Origin: Capra hircus | Lineage: Eukaryota > Chordata > Mammalia > Artiodactyla > Bovidae | Length of the DNA: 64,000 nucleotides | Reading direction: 5' to 3' | Assembly (NCBI RefSeq): GCF_001704415.2 | Contig: NW_017189517.1 | Coordinates: forward strand, 4,165,167 to 4,229,166 | Shown: positions 23,465 to 32,926 of the stretch, piece after piece | How positions within the stretch are numbered: the first letter of the stretch is position 1 | How the letters are laid out: each line of letters begins with the position of its first letter | The notes under the pieces: model-generated | The model's input: only the letters and a program-made list of their open reading frames with translations | Told to the model about the DNA's origin: nothing | Databases searched by the model: none | Made by a program: the position numbers and the translations under genes

Positions 23465-24999
23465 GGTGATAGGAATCAAGACCATCCCCAAGAAAAAGAA
23501 ATGCAAAAAAGCAAAATGGCTGAATGAGGAAGCCTTACAAATAGCTGTGAAAAGAAGGGAAGTGAAAAGCAAAGGAGAAAAGGAATGTTATACCCATTTG
23601 AATGCAAAGTTCCAAAAACTAGCAAGGAGAGATAAGAAAGCCTTCCTCAGTGATCAATGTGAAGAAATAGAGGAAAACAACAGAATGGGAAAGACTAGAG
23701 ATCTCTTCAAGAAAATTAGAGACACCAAGGGAACATTTCATGCAAAGATGGGCTCAATAAAGGACAGAAATGGTAGGGGCCTAATAGAAGCAGAAGATAT
23801 TAAGAAGAGGTGGCAAGAATACACAGAAGAACCATACAAAAAAGATCTTCACGACCCAGATAATCATGATGGTGTGATCACTCATCTAGAGCCAGGCATC
23901 CTGTAATGTTACACCAAGTGGACCTAAGGATGAATCACTACGAACAAAGCTAGTGGAGGTGATGGAATTCCAGTGGAGCTATTTCAAATCCCAAAAGATG
24001 ATTCTGTGAAAATGCTGCACTCAATATGCCTGAAAATTTGGACAACTCAGCAGTGGCCACATGACTAGAAAATGTCAGTTTTCATTCCAATTCCAAAGAA
24101 AAGCAATGCCAAAGAATGCTCAAACTACTGCACAATTTCATTTATCTCACATGCTAGTAAAGTAATGCTCAAAATTCTCCAAGCCAGGCTTCAGCAATGC
24201 ATGAACCATGAACTTCCAGATGTTCAAGCTGGTTTTAGAAAAGGCAGAGGAACCAGAGATCAAATTGCCAACATCTGCTGGATCATCAAAAAAGCAAGAG
24301 AGTTCCCGAAAAACATCTACTTCTGCTCTATTGACTAAGCCAAAGCCTTTGACTGTGTGGATCACAATAAACTGTGGAAGATTCTGAGACAGATGAGAAT
24401 ACCAGACCACCTGACCTGCCTCTTGAGAAATCTGTATGCAGGTCAGGAAGCAACAGTTAGAACTGGACATGGAACAACAGACTGGTTCCAAATAGGAAAA
24501 GGAGTATTTCAAGGCTGTATATTGTCACCCTGCTTATTTAACTTATATGCAGAGTACATCATGAGAAATGCTGGGCTGGAAGAAGCACAAGCTAGAATCA
24601 AGATTGCCGGGAGAAATATCAATAACCTCAGATATGCAGATGACACCACCTTTATGGCAGAAAGTGAAGAGAAGCTGAAAAGCCTCTTGATGAAAGTGAA
24701 AGTGGAGAACGAAAATGTTGGCTTAAAGCTCAACATTCAGAAAACGAAGATCATGGCATCTGGTCCCATCACTTCATGGGAAATAGATGGGGAAACAGTG
24801 GCTGACTATTTTTCAGGGCTCCAAAATCACTGCAGGTGGTGATTGCAGCCATGAAATTAAAAGACGCTTACTCCTTGGAAGCAAAGTTATGACCAACCTA
24901 GACAGCATATTAAAAAGCAGAGACATTACTTTGCCAACAAAGGTCCGTCTAGTCAAGGCTATGGTTTTTCCTGTGGTCATGTATGGATGTGAGAGTTGA
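23465..24999 (+). pseudogene. BovB reverse transcriptase, broken
   Basis: Remnant of the BovB polyprotein, which in active RTE elements carries endonuclease and reverse transcriptase for target-primed reverse transcription. The endonuclease is absent. Recognisable blocks in order: a charged linker (23465-23906, WLNEEALQIAVKRREVKSK); the start of the reverse transcriptase (24072-24338, VFIPIPKKSNAKE, DVQAGFRKGRGTRDQ); and the catalytic region (24357-24842) with QGCILSPCLFNLYAEYI and NNLRYADDTTFMAES. The YADD catalytic box is intact. Damage includes a stop at 24336-24338 where the family has 'DYAKAF', a stop after 23906, and a frameshift near 24815. No function is expected. Confidence 0.88.
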
Positions 25000-25408
25000 A
25001 CTATAAAGAAAGCTGAGCACCGAAGAATTGAAGCTTTTGAACTGTGGTGTTAGAGAAGACTCTTGAGAGTCCCTTGGACTGCAAGGAGATCCAACCAGTC
25101 CATCCTAAAGGAGATCAGTCCTGGTTGTACATTGGAAGGACTGATGTTGAAGCTGAAACTCCTGTACTTTGGCCACCTCATGTGAAGAGCTGACTCATTG
25201 GAAAAGACACTGAAGTTGGGGAAGATTGAGGGCAGGCAGATAAGGGGACAACAGAGGATAAGATGGTTTGATGGCATCACCAACTGAATGGACATGGGTT
25301 TGTGTGGACTCCGGGAGTTGGTGATGGACAGGGAGGCCTGGCACGCTGTGGTTCATGGGGTTGCAAAGAGTTGGACACAACTGAGCAAATGAACTGATAC
25401 TGATGTAC
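23465..25408 (+). mobile_element. BovB LINE, 1.9 kb, 5'-truncated
   Basis: The longest sense BovB here with a continuous 3' end. It starts in the linker between endonuclease and reverse transcriptase and runs to the 3' terminal repeat (GAGCAAATGAACTGATACTG). A TGTACA motif occurs on both flanks (about 23459-23464 and 25403-25408) and may be a short target duplication. Confidence 0.92.
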
Positions 25409-26604
25409 AAAATATACCCTAATGGGCTGGGAAATATCAGATGACCTTGGGCATGAGGAGGAAGTGGAAGAGAAGGCCCACAAATTTGGGATTTCTGGGA
25501 ATTCTTGTGTGTGTATTGGGATGAAAGGGAGTTCTTCCATTCTGTGTTCACCTCCAACTCACAGGGGTCCTATCTTGTGTGTGTATCTCTTTCTCTCGCC
25601 TGAGTTATAAACTCCTTATCTCATACCAAGAGAAGGTCCAGAATCTGTGGACTCATTTTACAATCTCGTTTTATTAAGGTCAAACAATAAAGGTGGTTTC
25701 TAGAAGAAGAGGTCATATAAAACAATGAGGTTGCTAGGATTTGCTCTTTGGTATTATCCAGTATGAAGATTAATTTGTATATGTCTATTTGGCTAGGTCA
25801 TGCTGCCCAGATCTTTGCTGAAACACCATTCTAAGATGTTACTGTGAGGTCATTTTTAAAATAAGATTAACATTTAAATCCTTAAAGCAAATTACTCTCC
25901 ATAGTATGAGTAAGCCTCATTGGATCAGTTGAAGGCCCTAAGTGAAAAAGACTGAGGTCCCTCTGAAATGAAAGGAATTCTGCTTCCAGACTGTCTTTGT
26001 ATTTGAGTTGCAACATTTACTCTTCTCTGGTTCTCTAGTTGGCTACTCTGCTCTGCAGATTGCAGACTTGCCAGCCTCCAAAATTGTGTCAGCAAATTCC
26101 TTAAAAGCTCTCTGTCTCTGCCTCACTTTCTCTTTAGAGAGGTAATAAGTTGTGTTGCATTTTATCATTGTTTTTGTTGTTAGCTGCATATGTCTGCGTG
26201 TGTGTTGCTATGATCTGTAAAATTATATGGTAATACTTGGTTCATGTTAGATGATCATGAGACTTCGTTTTATTCAGCACCTTACAATCTTCTACTCCTA
26301 AAAAATTTTTGTAAGGGAGTGAAAAAAGTTTACCTTATTTGTAAGCATTTCATAGGAGAAAGTGATAGGCAAGGTTCTAGAACAGCGTAATAGCTTAAGC
26401 AAAGGTTGAGAGTCCAACCTCACGAGGGAAGCTAAAACATGCATGCTATTCAGAGCCAAGGAAGACCCCTGCCCTCAGCTGAGTCAGCTGACTCTCAGTC
26501 TCATAGAGAATGTAGGATATTCACATGCAAGAGAAGCATCACACAGTGGCACACACTAAGTGCCAAACCAGTAGCAAATAGAAGAATTTAGCGATGATGG
26601 GTGG
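25409..26604. other. Mostly unrecognised DNA
   Basis: Apart from the LTR-like fragment listed separately at 25980-26135, I recognise no gene or repeat. A GT-containing stretch at about 25500-25580 is not a clean microsatellite. Confidence 0.45.
25980..26135 (+). repeat. Old LTR-like fragment
   Basis: The stretch GCAGACTTGCCAGCCTCCAA followed by CAGCAAATTCCTTAAAAGCT matches a block I recall from ancient eutherian interspersed LTR-type repeats. The fragment is short and the family is not assigned. Confidence 0.4.
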
Positions 26605-26878
26605 AGAAGGCAGTGGCAACCCACGCCAGTGCTCTTGCCTGGAAAATCCCATGGATGGAGGAGCCCGGTAGGCTGCAGTCCATGGGGTCGCGAAGAGTCA
26701 GACACGACTGAGTGACTTCACTTTCACTTTTCACTTTCATGCATTAGAGAAGGAAATGGCAACCCACTCCAGTGTTGTTGCCTGGAGAATCCCAGGGATG
26801 GGGGAGCCTGGTGGGCTGCCGTCTATGGGGTCACACAGAGTTGAACACAACTGAAGTGACTTAGCAGCAGCAGCAGGG
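26605..26878 (+). mobile_element. BOV-A2 dimeric SINE
   Basis: Complete dimer: first BovA unit, a CACTTTTCACTTTCATGCAT linker, second BovA unit, and the terminal (CAG)n-type tail at 26867-26878. It is close to the family consensus by eye. No clear duplication was found. Confidence 0.93.
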
Positions 26879-27205
26879 ATTATCGGACTGATGATGGATC
26901 ACTGTGAACCAGCTTCTGGGAGTTTAATGACAGAAAGGAGAATAACCTTATGAACCTTATGTGGATACCAAGACTTGGAGAGAGAATGCAGAAGAACGCA
27001 GTCAAGGCAAGAGAAATTATACAATCAAGAAGCTTATCAGAAGGAAACACTGGACCACATGGCCTATTGTTTCTCAAATTGACAATATACTGCCCATCCT
27101 AGTGGGTGTTCAGAAGTGTTTTGGGACATGTAGTTGTCAAAATGCCTGGGAGGAACTACTGGCACTTAGCCTCTTGAGATCAGTGATGCAAACCATCTGT
27201 CATTA
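26879..27205. other. Unrecognised spacer
   Basis: About 330 bp between two SINEs. A frame at 26961-27206 has no recognisable domain. Confidence 0.5.
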
Positions 27206-27213
27206 ACTGAGGT

Positions 27214-27418
27214 CTTTTGTCTCATACTCAGCGACCCCAAGGACTATAATTCACTAGGATCCTCTGTCTATGGGATTTCCCAGGGAAGAATACTGGAGTG
27301 GGTTGCCATTTCCTCCTCTAGGGGATCTTCCTGATCCAGATCTACATCTGAACCTACATCTCCTGTGTCTCCTCCATTGCAGGTGGATCCATTACTGCTG
27401 AGCCACTGGGGACACCCC
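27214..27418 (-). mobile_element. Bov-tA SINE with target-site duplication
   Basis: Antisense Bov-tA, somewhat diverged (CTCAGCGACCCCAAGGACTA to GAGCCACTGGGGACACCCC). Flanks ACTGAGGT at 27206-27213 and 27419-27426 form an 8 bp duplication. Confidence 0.88.
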
Positions 27419-27426
27419 ACTGAGGT

Positions 27427-28610
27427 GTTTAGGTGAGATTAAAAATTGAACCTAATAATTGATGGGCTTTAGGTTTGTCATGTGTATTTGTTATTTCAAA
27501 ACCAAATTTATTTTGGGAGCAAGGGTTTGGAAGTGGATAAAATGCTTTAACCTTCATATCTTATGTATTAATATCTTTCTTTATGAGAGTGGATGATACC
27601 TACTAAAATTTTGAAAAAGGATGGCTGCCTTATTATGAAGTCTAGAATAAATGCAGGAGAATTTGTCCATGATTATATGGGTGATGTTTTTCTTTCAGTC
27701 TTGTCTTCCTGACACTTCCCTGTTCAGAAAAGCAGACCCTGGCCCTGTTTATTCAGATATGTTTGGGACATTTGGACCATAGATCTTGTAACATGATAGA
27801 TGGGCACAAGAAGCTGGATTGCTTCAGCAAATCTAATTGAAAAGAAAACCAGATATTGGTGCCTCAGCCATAATGAATGAATGCGAAATGCTGTAGCCTA
27901 TTACCAGGTTATAATACAGAAACTGGACTGTCCCACTTCTTTCCACCTAGGACCTAGGCAAACTGTTTTGTTCTTCCAAAATTCAACTTAGCCAGTAGCC
28001 TTTTTATGAGAGGACTGGCTATTTCCTGATTATTGCAGAAATTAGCAAAAAGTCAATTAAATAGAAATAAATTTGGAGATGTTCCAGAACTCAAAACAAC
28101 AAAGGGCCTCCCAAAACATCACTAAACAATGAGATGGCTGTCATTTATTGTGAGTAGTAAATATCTCCATCAAGGCAACGTGCTCTCAAAAATCCAGCAA
28201 ACTTCCTTCTTATTGTATCAGATTAAGAATAATGTATTCTTGCAGTATGACATGAAAAATCATTTATATCATTATGGAGTCTTTTCTATATAACCAGAAT
28301 AAAATTATTTCTTCTGTATATAAAATGGATTTCTACCTCCATTCCCCTCAAAATCAGTTGCAAAAGGTTTAACCATGGCTCTATTCCAAATTGTGTTTTG
28401 TTTTGTTTGGTGTTTTTATAAGCTTAAACCAGCAGCTATGCACATTTGTGCAATTCCACAGTCGGGATTTATATATGTAATTTTTCAACTGAGGGGGAAA
28501 AAAGTTAAAAATATCTTCAATGAATCATATGGAAAGCCACTGAAAGAAATATAATGCCAAAGAAATGCTCTTTTTTTTTTCTTTTGTTAGTCTGCATATT
28601 TATAATATTT
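27427..28610. other. Unrecognised AT-rich DNA
   Basis: About 1.2 kb with no recognised gene, RNA or repeat family. A T tract at 28571-28580 precedes the next SINE target site. Confidence 0.5.
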
Positions 28611-28622
28611 ATAATGGAACTG

Positions 28623-28932
28623 GGGCTTCCCTGATAGCTCAGTTGGGAAAGAATCCACCTGCAATGCAGGAGACCCCCAGTTTGATTCCTGAGTCAGGAA
28701 GGTCTGCTGGAGAAAGGATAGGCTACCCACTCCAGTATTCTTAGGCTTCCCTTGTGGCTCAGATGGTAAAGACTCTGCCTGCAATGTGGGAGGCCTGGGT
28801 TCGATCCCTGGGTTGGGAAGATCCCTTGGAAAAGGGAACAGCTACCCACTCCAGTATTCTGGCCTAGAGAATTCCATGGACTGTATAGATCATGGGATCA
28901 CAAAGAGTTGAACATGACTGAGCAACTTCCAC
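28623..28932 (+). mobile_element. Dimeric Bov-tA SINE (two tRNA-like heads)
   Basis: Two tRNA-derived heads occur in tandem: the first at about 28626-28700, followed by a shortened BovA part ending CCACTCCAGTATTCTT; the second starts at about 28743 (AGGCTTCCCTTGTGGCTCAG) and carries a B-box-like GGTTCGATCCCTGGG and a full BovA body. One perfect 12 bp duplication, ATAATGGAACTG, at 28611-28622 and 28933-28944 encloses both, so they inserted as a unit. Confidence 0.93.
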
Positions 28933-29117
28933 ATAATGGAACTGATAAAGACCTCTCTTGGGATAAGGTCTACCTTCTGACAAAGTGGTTTAGTTAATTT
29001 TGAATGAAGTAATTCAGGAAAGCAAATAGCTTTTGGAGTCCTATATGGTATCAAGATGCTGATTGAACTGATTTCCCTTTAAAAAAGTGTTTGAATAATT
29101 TTCCTCCTGGGAAACAT

Positions 29118-29334
29118 GTGTGTGTGTGTGCTAAATTGCTGCAGTCATGTCTGACTCTTTGTGACCCCCTGGACTGTGGCCTGCCAGGTTCCTCTGTTCA
29201 TGGGATTCTCCAGGCAAGGATACTGGAGTGGGTTGCCATTTCCTTCTCTGGGAGATCTTCCTGACCCAGGGATGGAATCTGGGACTCCCGCCTTGCAGAC
29301 AGATTCTATACTGTTTGAGCCACCAGGGAAGCCC
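29118..29334 (-). mobile_element. Bov-tA SINE
   Basis: Antisense Bov-tA with a (TG)n lead and the head ending GAGCCACCAGGGAAGCCC. Flanks CTGGGAAACA and CTGGAAAACA form an imperfect 10 bp duplication. The 232-codon frame that starts inside it (29161-29859) is not a gene. Confidence 0.9.
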
Positions 29335-29867
29335 TGGAAAACAAGCACCCCTATTTTATTCAGATCCCTCCAAGTCCAAAGCAGGGTCCAGACTGTCTAT
29401 TTTTCCAGAATCAAGAATACTGGAGAGGCAAAATTGTTGGCTGAGCAGAACCCCTTCAGCAGTATCCATATTTCCTGGTCAGGATCATCCTTTCCCACCC
29501 TCCTCCAATTTGCCTCTTATTGGAGTGGCTGTACTAACAGATTTGATAAATTCATTGTTGGATATTTGTGGGAAGTGCTGTCAAGAGACATTTTCTTCCA
29601 GTATTATTATTTTTTTTTATCCTGGAATGAGAAAAAAAAAATCACTCTCTTAGGCCTTTCATCCATTTTCCTTCAGTGTCTTCATAATCTTCCCTCCTTC
29701 CCTGCCAGTCCCCCACACCCTGGCTGTCCAATTTCAACACTTTCCTCTTGTGCTTTCAGCATAGTCTCCAAGCCAACTTCTCCCTTCTCTTCTTCCAAGA
29801 ACTTGCATCCAAGGATAAGACATCATCTGGATGCTACACCACATTTTGCACACACCTAATTTTTCTT
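29335..29867. other. Unrecognised DNA
   Basis: C/T-rich in its second half (about 29660-29760). It stays open in one forward frame continuing from the SINE, but no domain or start context supports a gene. Confidence 0.5.
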
Positions 29868-30066
29868 GGGCTTCCCAGGTGGCTCAGTGGTAAAGAATCC
29901 ACCACCAATCCAGGAGATGCAGGAGGCATGAGTCGGGAAGATCCTCTGGAGGAGAAAATGGCAACCCACTCCAGTATTCTATTCTTGCCTGGAAAATTCC
30001 ATGGACAGAGAAACCTGGCAGGCTACAGTCCATGGGATGGCAAAGAGCCTCATGACTGAGCATACA
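29868..30066 (+). mobile_element. Bov-tA SINE
   Basis: Sense Bov-tA (GGGCTTCCCAGGTGGCTCAG to TCATGACTGAGCATAC). The tRNA head has lost part of its B-box region (GGAGGCATGAGTCGGGAAGA). Confidence 0.88.
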
Positions 30067-30084
30067 CTCTCAAATACTTTCTTA

Positions 30085-30275
30085 GAGCCTCTTTGGTGGC
30101 TCCACCTGCAGTGCCAGAGACACAGGTTCAATCTCTGGGTTGGCAAGATCTCCTGGAGGAGGAAATGGCAACCCACTCCAGTGTCCTCTTCTTGCCCGGA
30201 AAATTCCATGGAGCCTGGTGGGCTATATAGTCCACGGGGATCACAAAAGAATCGGACATGACTAAACAACAACAG
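30085..30275 (+). mobile_element. Bov-tA SINE with target-site duplication
   Basis: A second sense Bov-tA immediately after the previous one. It has its own perfect 12 bp duplication, AATACTTTCTTA, at 30073-30084 and 30276-30287, so it is an independent insertion. Confidence 0.92.
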
Positions 30276-30287
30276 AATACTTTCTTA

Positions 30288-30803
30288 CCTGAAAAAAGAC
30301 TTAAGGGAGGGGTTGACTTACATAGACATTTAGCTCAATAGGATATGCTCAGTAAAGGTGTTTACATTCTGTGCCTCCCTGTATTAATTCAAGGCTCTCA
30401 GCATCAAAAACGTGAGACACAGCAGTAGTTTTGAGAATTTCTCACCTTCAGAAAGATTTCTTTAAAAATTTTTTTCATCCTTTTAAAAAGAATTTTTCAT
30501 TGGTCACAGAAAGGAGGTGCTTTTCTCCTAATTTGATATCTACCCTGGAAATCTGGCAGAGGGCCATACACTATGCTCACTCAACATTACCTTTGCCGAG
30601 ATACTAGACAGAAAATAATTTTAGCTTCAACCTTCCAGATAAATGATGAAGTGAGAATGAATTAGTAGGAGAAGCTAGTATCCTGTTACCACTTAATAGT
30701 TTTTAATGAATTTAGTTCTATTGATTTGTTATAAATAAAAGGAAGAGAAGATTTCCTTTCAAGTTGACTTGGAAGAGTAAGAATCTGATCATCTCCTGCC
30801 TTC
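30288..30803. other. Unrecognised AT-rich DNA
   Basis: No gene or repeat was recognised between the SINE pair and the mariner MITE. Confidence 0.5.
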
Positions 30804-30805
30804 TA

Positions 30806-30886
30806 TTGGGTTGGCCAAAAGGTTCATTTGGGTTTTTTCATAACATTTTATGGAAAAATCCAAACAAACTTTTTGTCAAATGCAAA
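30806..30886. mobile_element. Mariner-type MITE
   Basis: An 81 bp palindrome-like element beginning TTGGGTTGGCCAAAAGGTTC. Its far end is the degraded inverted match (AACAAACTTTTTGTCAAATG). TA dinucleotides flank it at 30804-30805 and 30887-30888, the target duplication of Tc1/mariner transposition. It is too short to encode transposase. Confidence 0.85.
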
Positions 30887-31084
30887 TACCTACTCCATCA
30901 ATGAACAGGACACAAGCAGGTTATTCTTACCTGGCTTTCCATACCTGAATACACAGAACTATGCTCAGCTCATGCAGAAAAGAGGTACACTCTGACTGCG
31001 TAGCTGGCAATTGTCTATTACTACAGTAGCTATTGATACTACTACTATCACCACCACCATTGATGATAACAGTTAACTTCTTTG

Positions 31085-31262
31085 TATACTTTCTACATGT
31101 CAGGCATTGTAGATGCCTTGTGCTCAAAGTTTTATGTATATTGTCTCTTCAAATTTTTCATAAAGCCCATTTTGAATGCAAGAAATGCTATCATCATCCC
31201 ATTTTTCAGATGAAAAAACTGAGACTTTAAAAGTAAGAGGTTGCCCAAGGTGAAGAACTGTG
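31085..31262 (+). mobile_element. MIR SINE remnant
   Basis: Diverged MIR: CTACATGTCAGGCATTGTAG, then ATCATCCCATTTTTCAGATG and AAAACTGAGACTTTAAAAGT, ending near GTTGCCCAAGG. Confidence 0.7.
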
Positions 31263-31942
31263 ATTTAATGATCATAGTTTTTTCCATAAAGGACAAAATT
31301 ATGGTATGAAATCAATAGAAACAAGGAGTAATAGATAAGAATAGAAATAATTAGCATTCACAATACCAATAATGCTATGTTTCTTCTTGATTTTTTAAGG
31401 TCCAGTGTTTTTAATGTATTTTACTTATACTTTCTTCATTATACTTACTTGTAAAGATAAAAGAATGAAAAGTTATAGACATATATAGAACCAAAAACTA
31501 GTGCCAGACTAAAATCTATAAAGTCAGTTGATACAGATACAGAGAAACATCTTTCACTAACAGATTAGCTCAGAATTTCAGAGTGTCAGTCTTCTTTAGT
31601 TTTCAATAATCAGATCTTTATGTATTGAGATACTGACTTATTGAGAAAAACAGTACTTGTTTTTCTTCTAATATTCACACACTTATTCTGAATACTGATT
31701 ATTTACAAAATATCTATTGATTCAATGCACCAGTTCTAAGACAAACCTAATATCACATTTTATTCCTAAAAGATTTATATTTAACATTTTGTCAGATTAT
31801 TTACCATTTAAAAGAAATGACAAGTTAAAACTCATTTACTGCATGAAACTTTACTTATATCTGACACTAATATTTCATACCTCCAGGTTAACTCTTAGCT
31901 TTCCTTCAGTGCATATCTGGAATTATGATATTTTGGGTACGT
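31263..31942. other. Unrecognised AT-rich DNA
   Basis: No recognised gene or repeat lies upstream of the BovB inverted repeat. Confidence 0.5.
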
Positions 31943-32926
31943 ATGCCACAAGACTAGAAAACCTCAGTTTTTATTTCAACCCCAAAGAGGGAAAATGCCA
32001 AAGAATGTCCAGACTACCACACACTTGCACTCACTTCATATACTAGCAAGGTTATGCTCAAAATCTAGGCTCCAACACTATGTGAACCAAGAACTTCCAG
32101 ATGTACAAACTGGCTTTAGAATAGGCTTCCTTGGTAGTTCAGCTGGTAAAGAACCTGCCTGCAATGCAGGAGACCCCAGTTTGATTCCTGGGTCAGGAAG
32201 ATCCACTGAAGGGATAGGCTACCCACTCCAGTATTCTTGGGCTTCCCTGGTGCCTCAGCTGGTAAAAAATCTGCCTGCAATGCGGGAGACCTGGGTTCGA
32301 TCCCTGGGTTGGGAAGATCCCCTGGAGGAGGACGTAACAACCCACTCCAGTATTCTGATCTGGTCGCAGAGTTGAACACAACTGAGTGACTTCACAGAGG
32401 AATCAGAGATCAAGTTGCCAACATCCATTGGATCATAGAAAAGCAAGGGAATTCCAGAAGAACATCTACGTCTTCTTCACTGACTATGCTAAATCCTTTG
32501 ACTCTGTGGATCACAACAAACTTTGGAAAGTTCTTAAAGAGATGGGAATACCAGGCCACCTTACCTGCCTCCTGAGAAACCTGTATGCCTGCCAAGAAGC
32601 ACCACTTAGAACTGGACATAGAACCGTTGCCTGGTTCAAAAGTAGGAAAGGGTTACATCAAGGCTGTATATTGTCACCTTACTTATTCAATTTATATGCA
32701 GAGTACCTCATGCAAAATGCCAGTCTGGATGAAGTTCAAGCTGGAATCAAGACTGCTGGGAGAAATATCAATAACCTAAGATGATACTACCTTAATGAAA
32801 GAAAGCAAAGAGGAACTAAGGAGCCTCTTGATGAATGTGAAAGAGGAGAGTGAAAAGGCTGGTTTAAAACCCAACATTAAAAAAACTAAGATAATGGCAT
32901 CTGGTCCCATCACTTCATGGCAAATT
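31943..32926 (+). mobile_element. BovB LINE internal fragment (left arm of inverted repeat)
   Basis: Sense BovB covering the reverse transcriptase region, interrupted by a dimeric SINE at 32122-32394. It stops abruptly at 32926 (CTTCATGGCAAAT) without reaching the family 3' end, where an antisense BovB begins. A frame at 32386-32784 holds DHNKLWKVLKEMG and QGCILSPYLFNLYAEYL. The catalytic YADD box is missing: NNLR is followed at once by a stop, because about 8 bp are deleted near 32782 compared with the other copies. Confidence 0.9.
32122..32394 (+). mobile_element. Dimeric Bov-tA SINE inside BovB
   Basis: The same two-headed layout as at 28623-28932: head, short BovA part ending CAGTATTCTTG, second head with GGTTCGATCCCTGGGTTGGG, then a shortened BovA tail lacking much of the CCATGGACAGAGGAGCC region. 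The interruption falls where other BovB copies read 'TTTTAGAAAAGGCAGAGGAA'; a few host bases are lost. Confidence 0.9.

Noticed and set aside
28626..28830. tRNA-like heads with B-box-like GGTTCGATCCC in Bov-tA copies
   Set aside because: They are SINE heads attached to BovA bodies, with target duplications around the whole unit, not functional tRNA genes.
29161..29859. 232-codon forward open frame
   Set aside because: Its first third is antisense Bov-tA SINE and the rest is C/T-rich spacer. It has no domain, and an overlapping frame is also open, so this is composition rather than selection.
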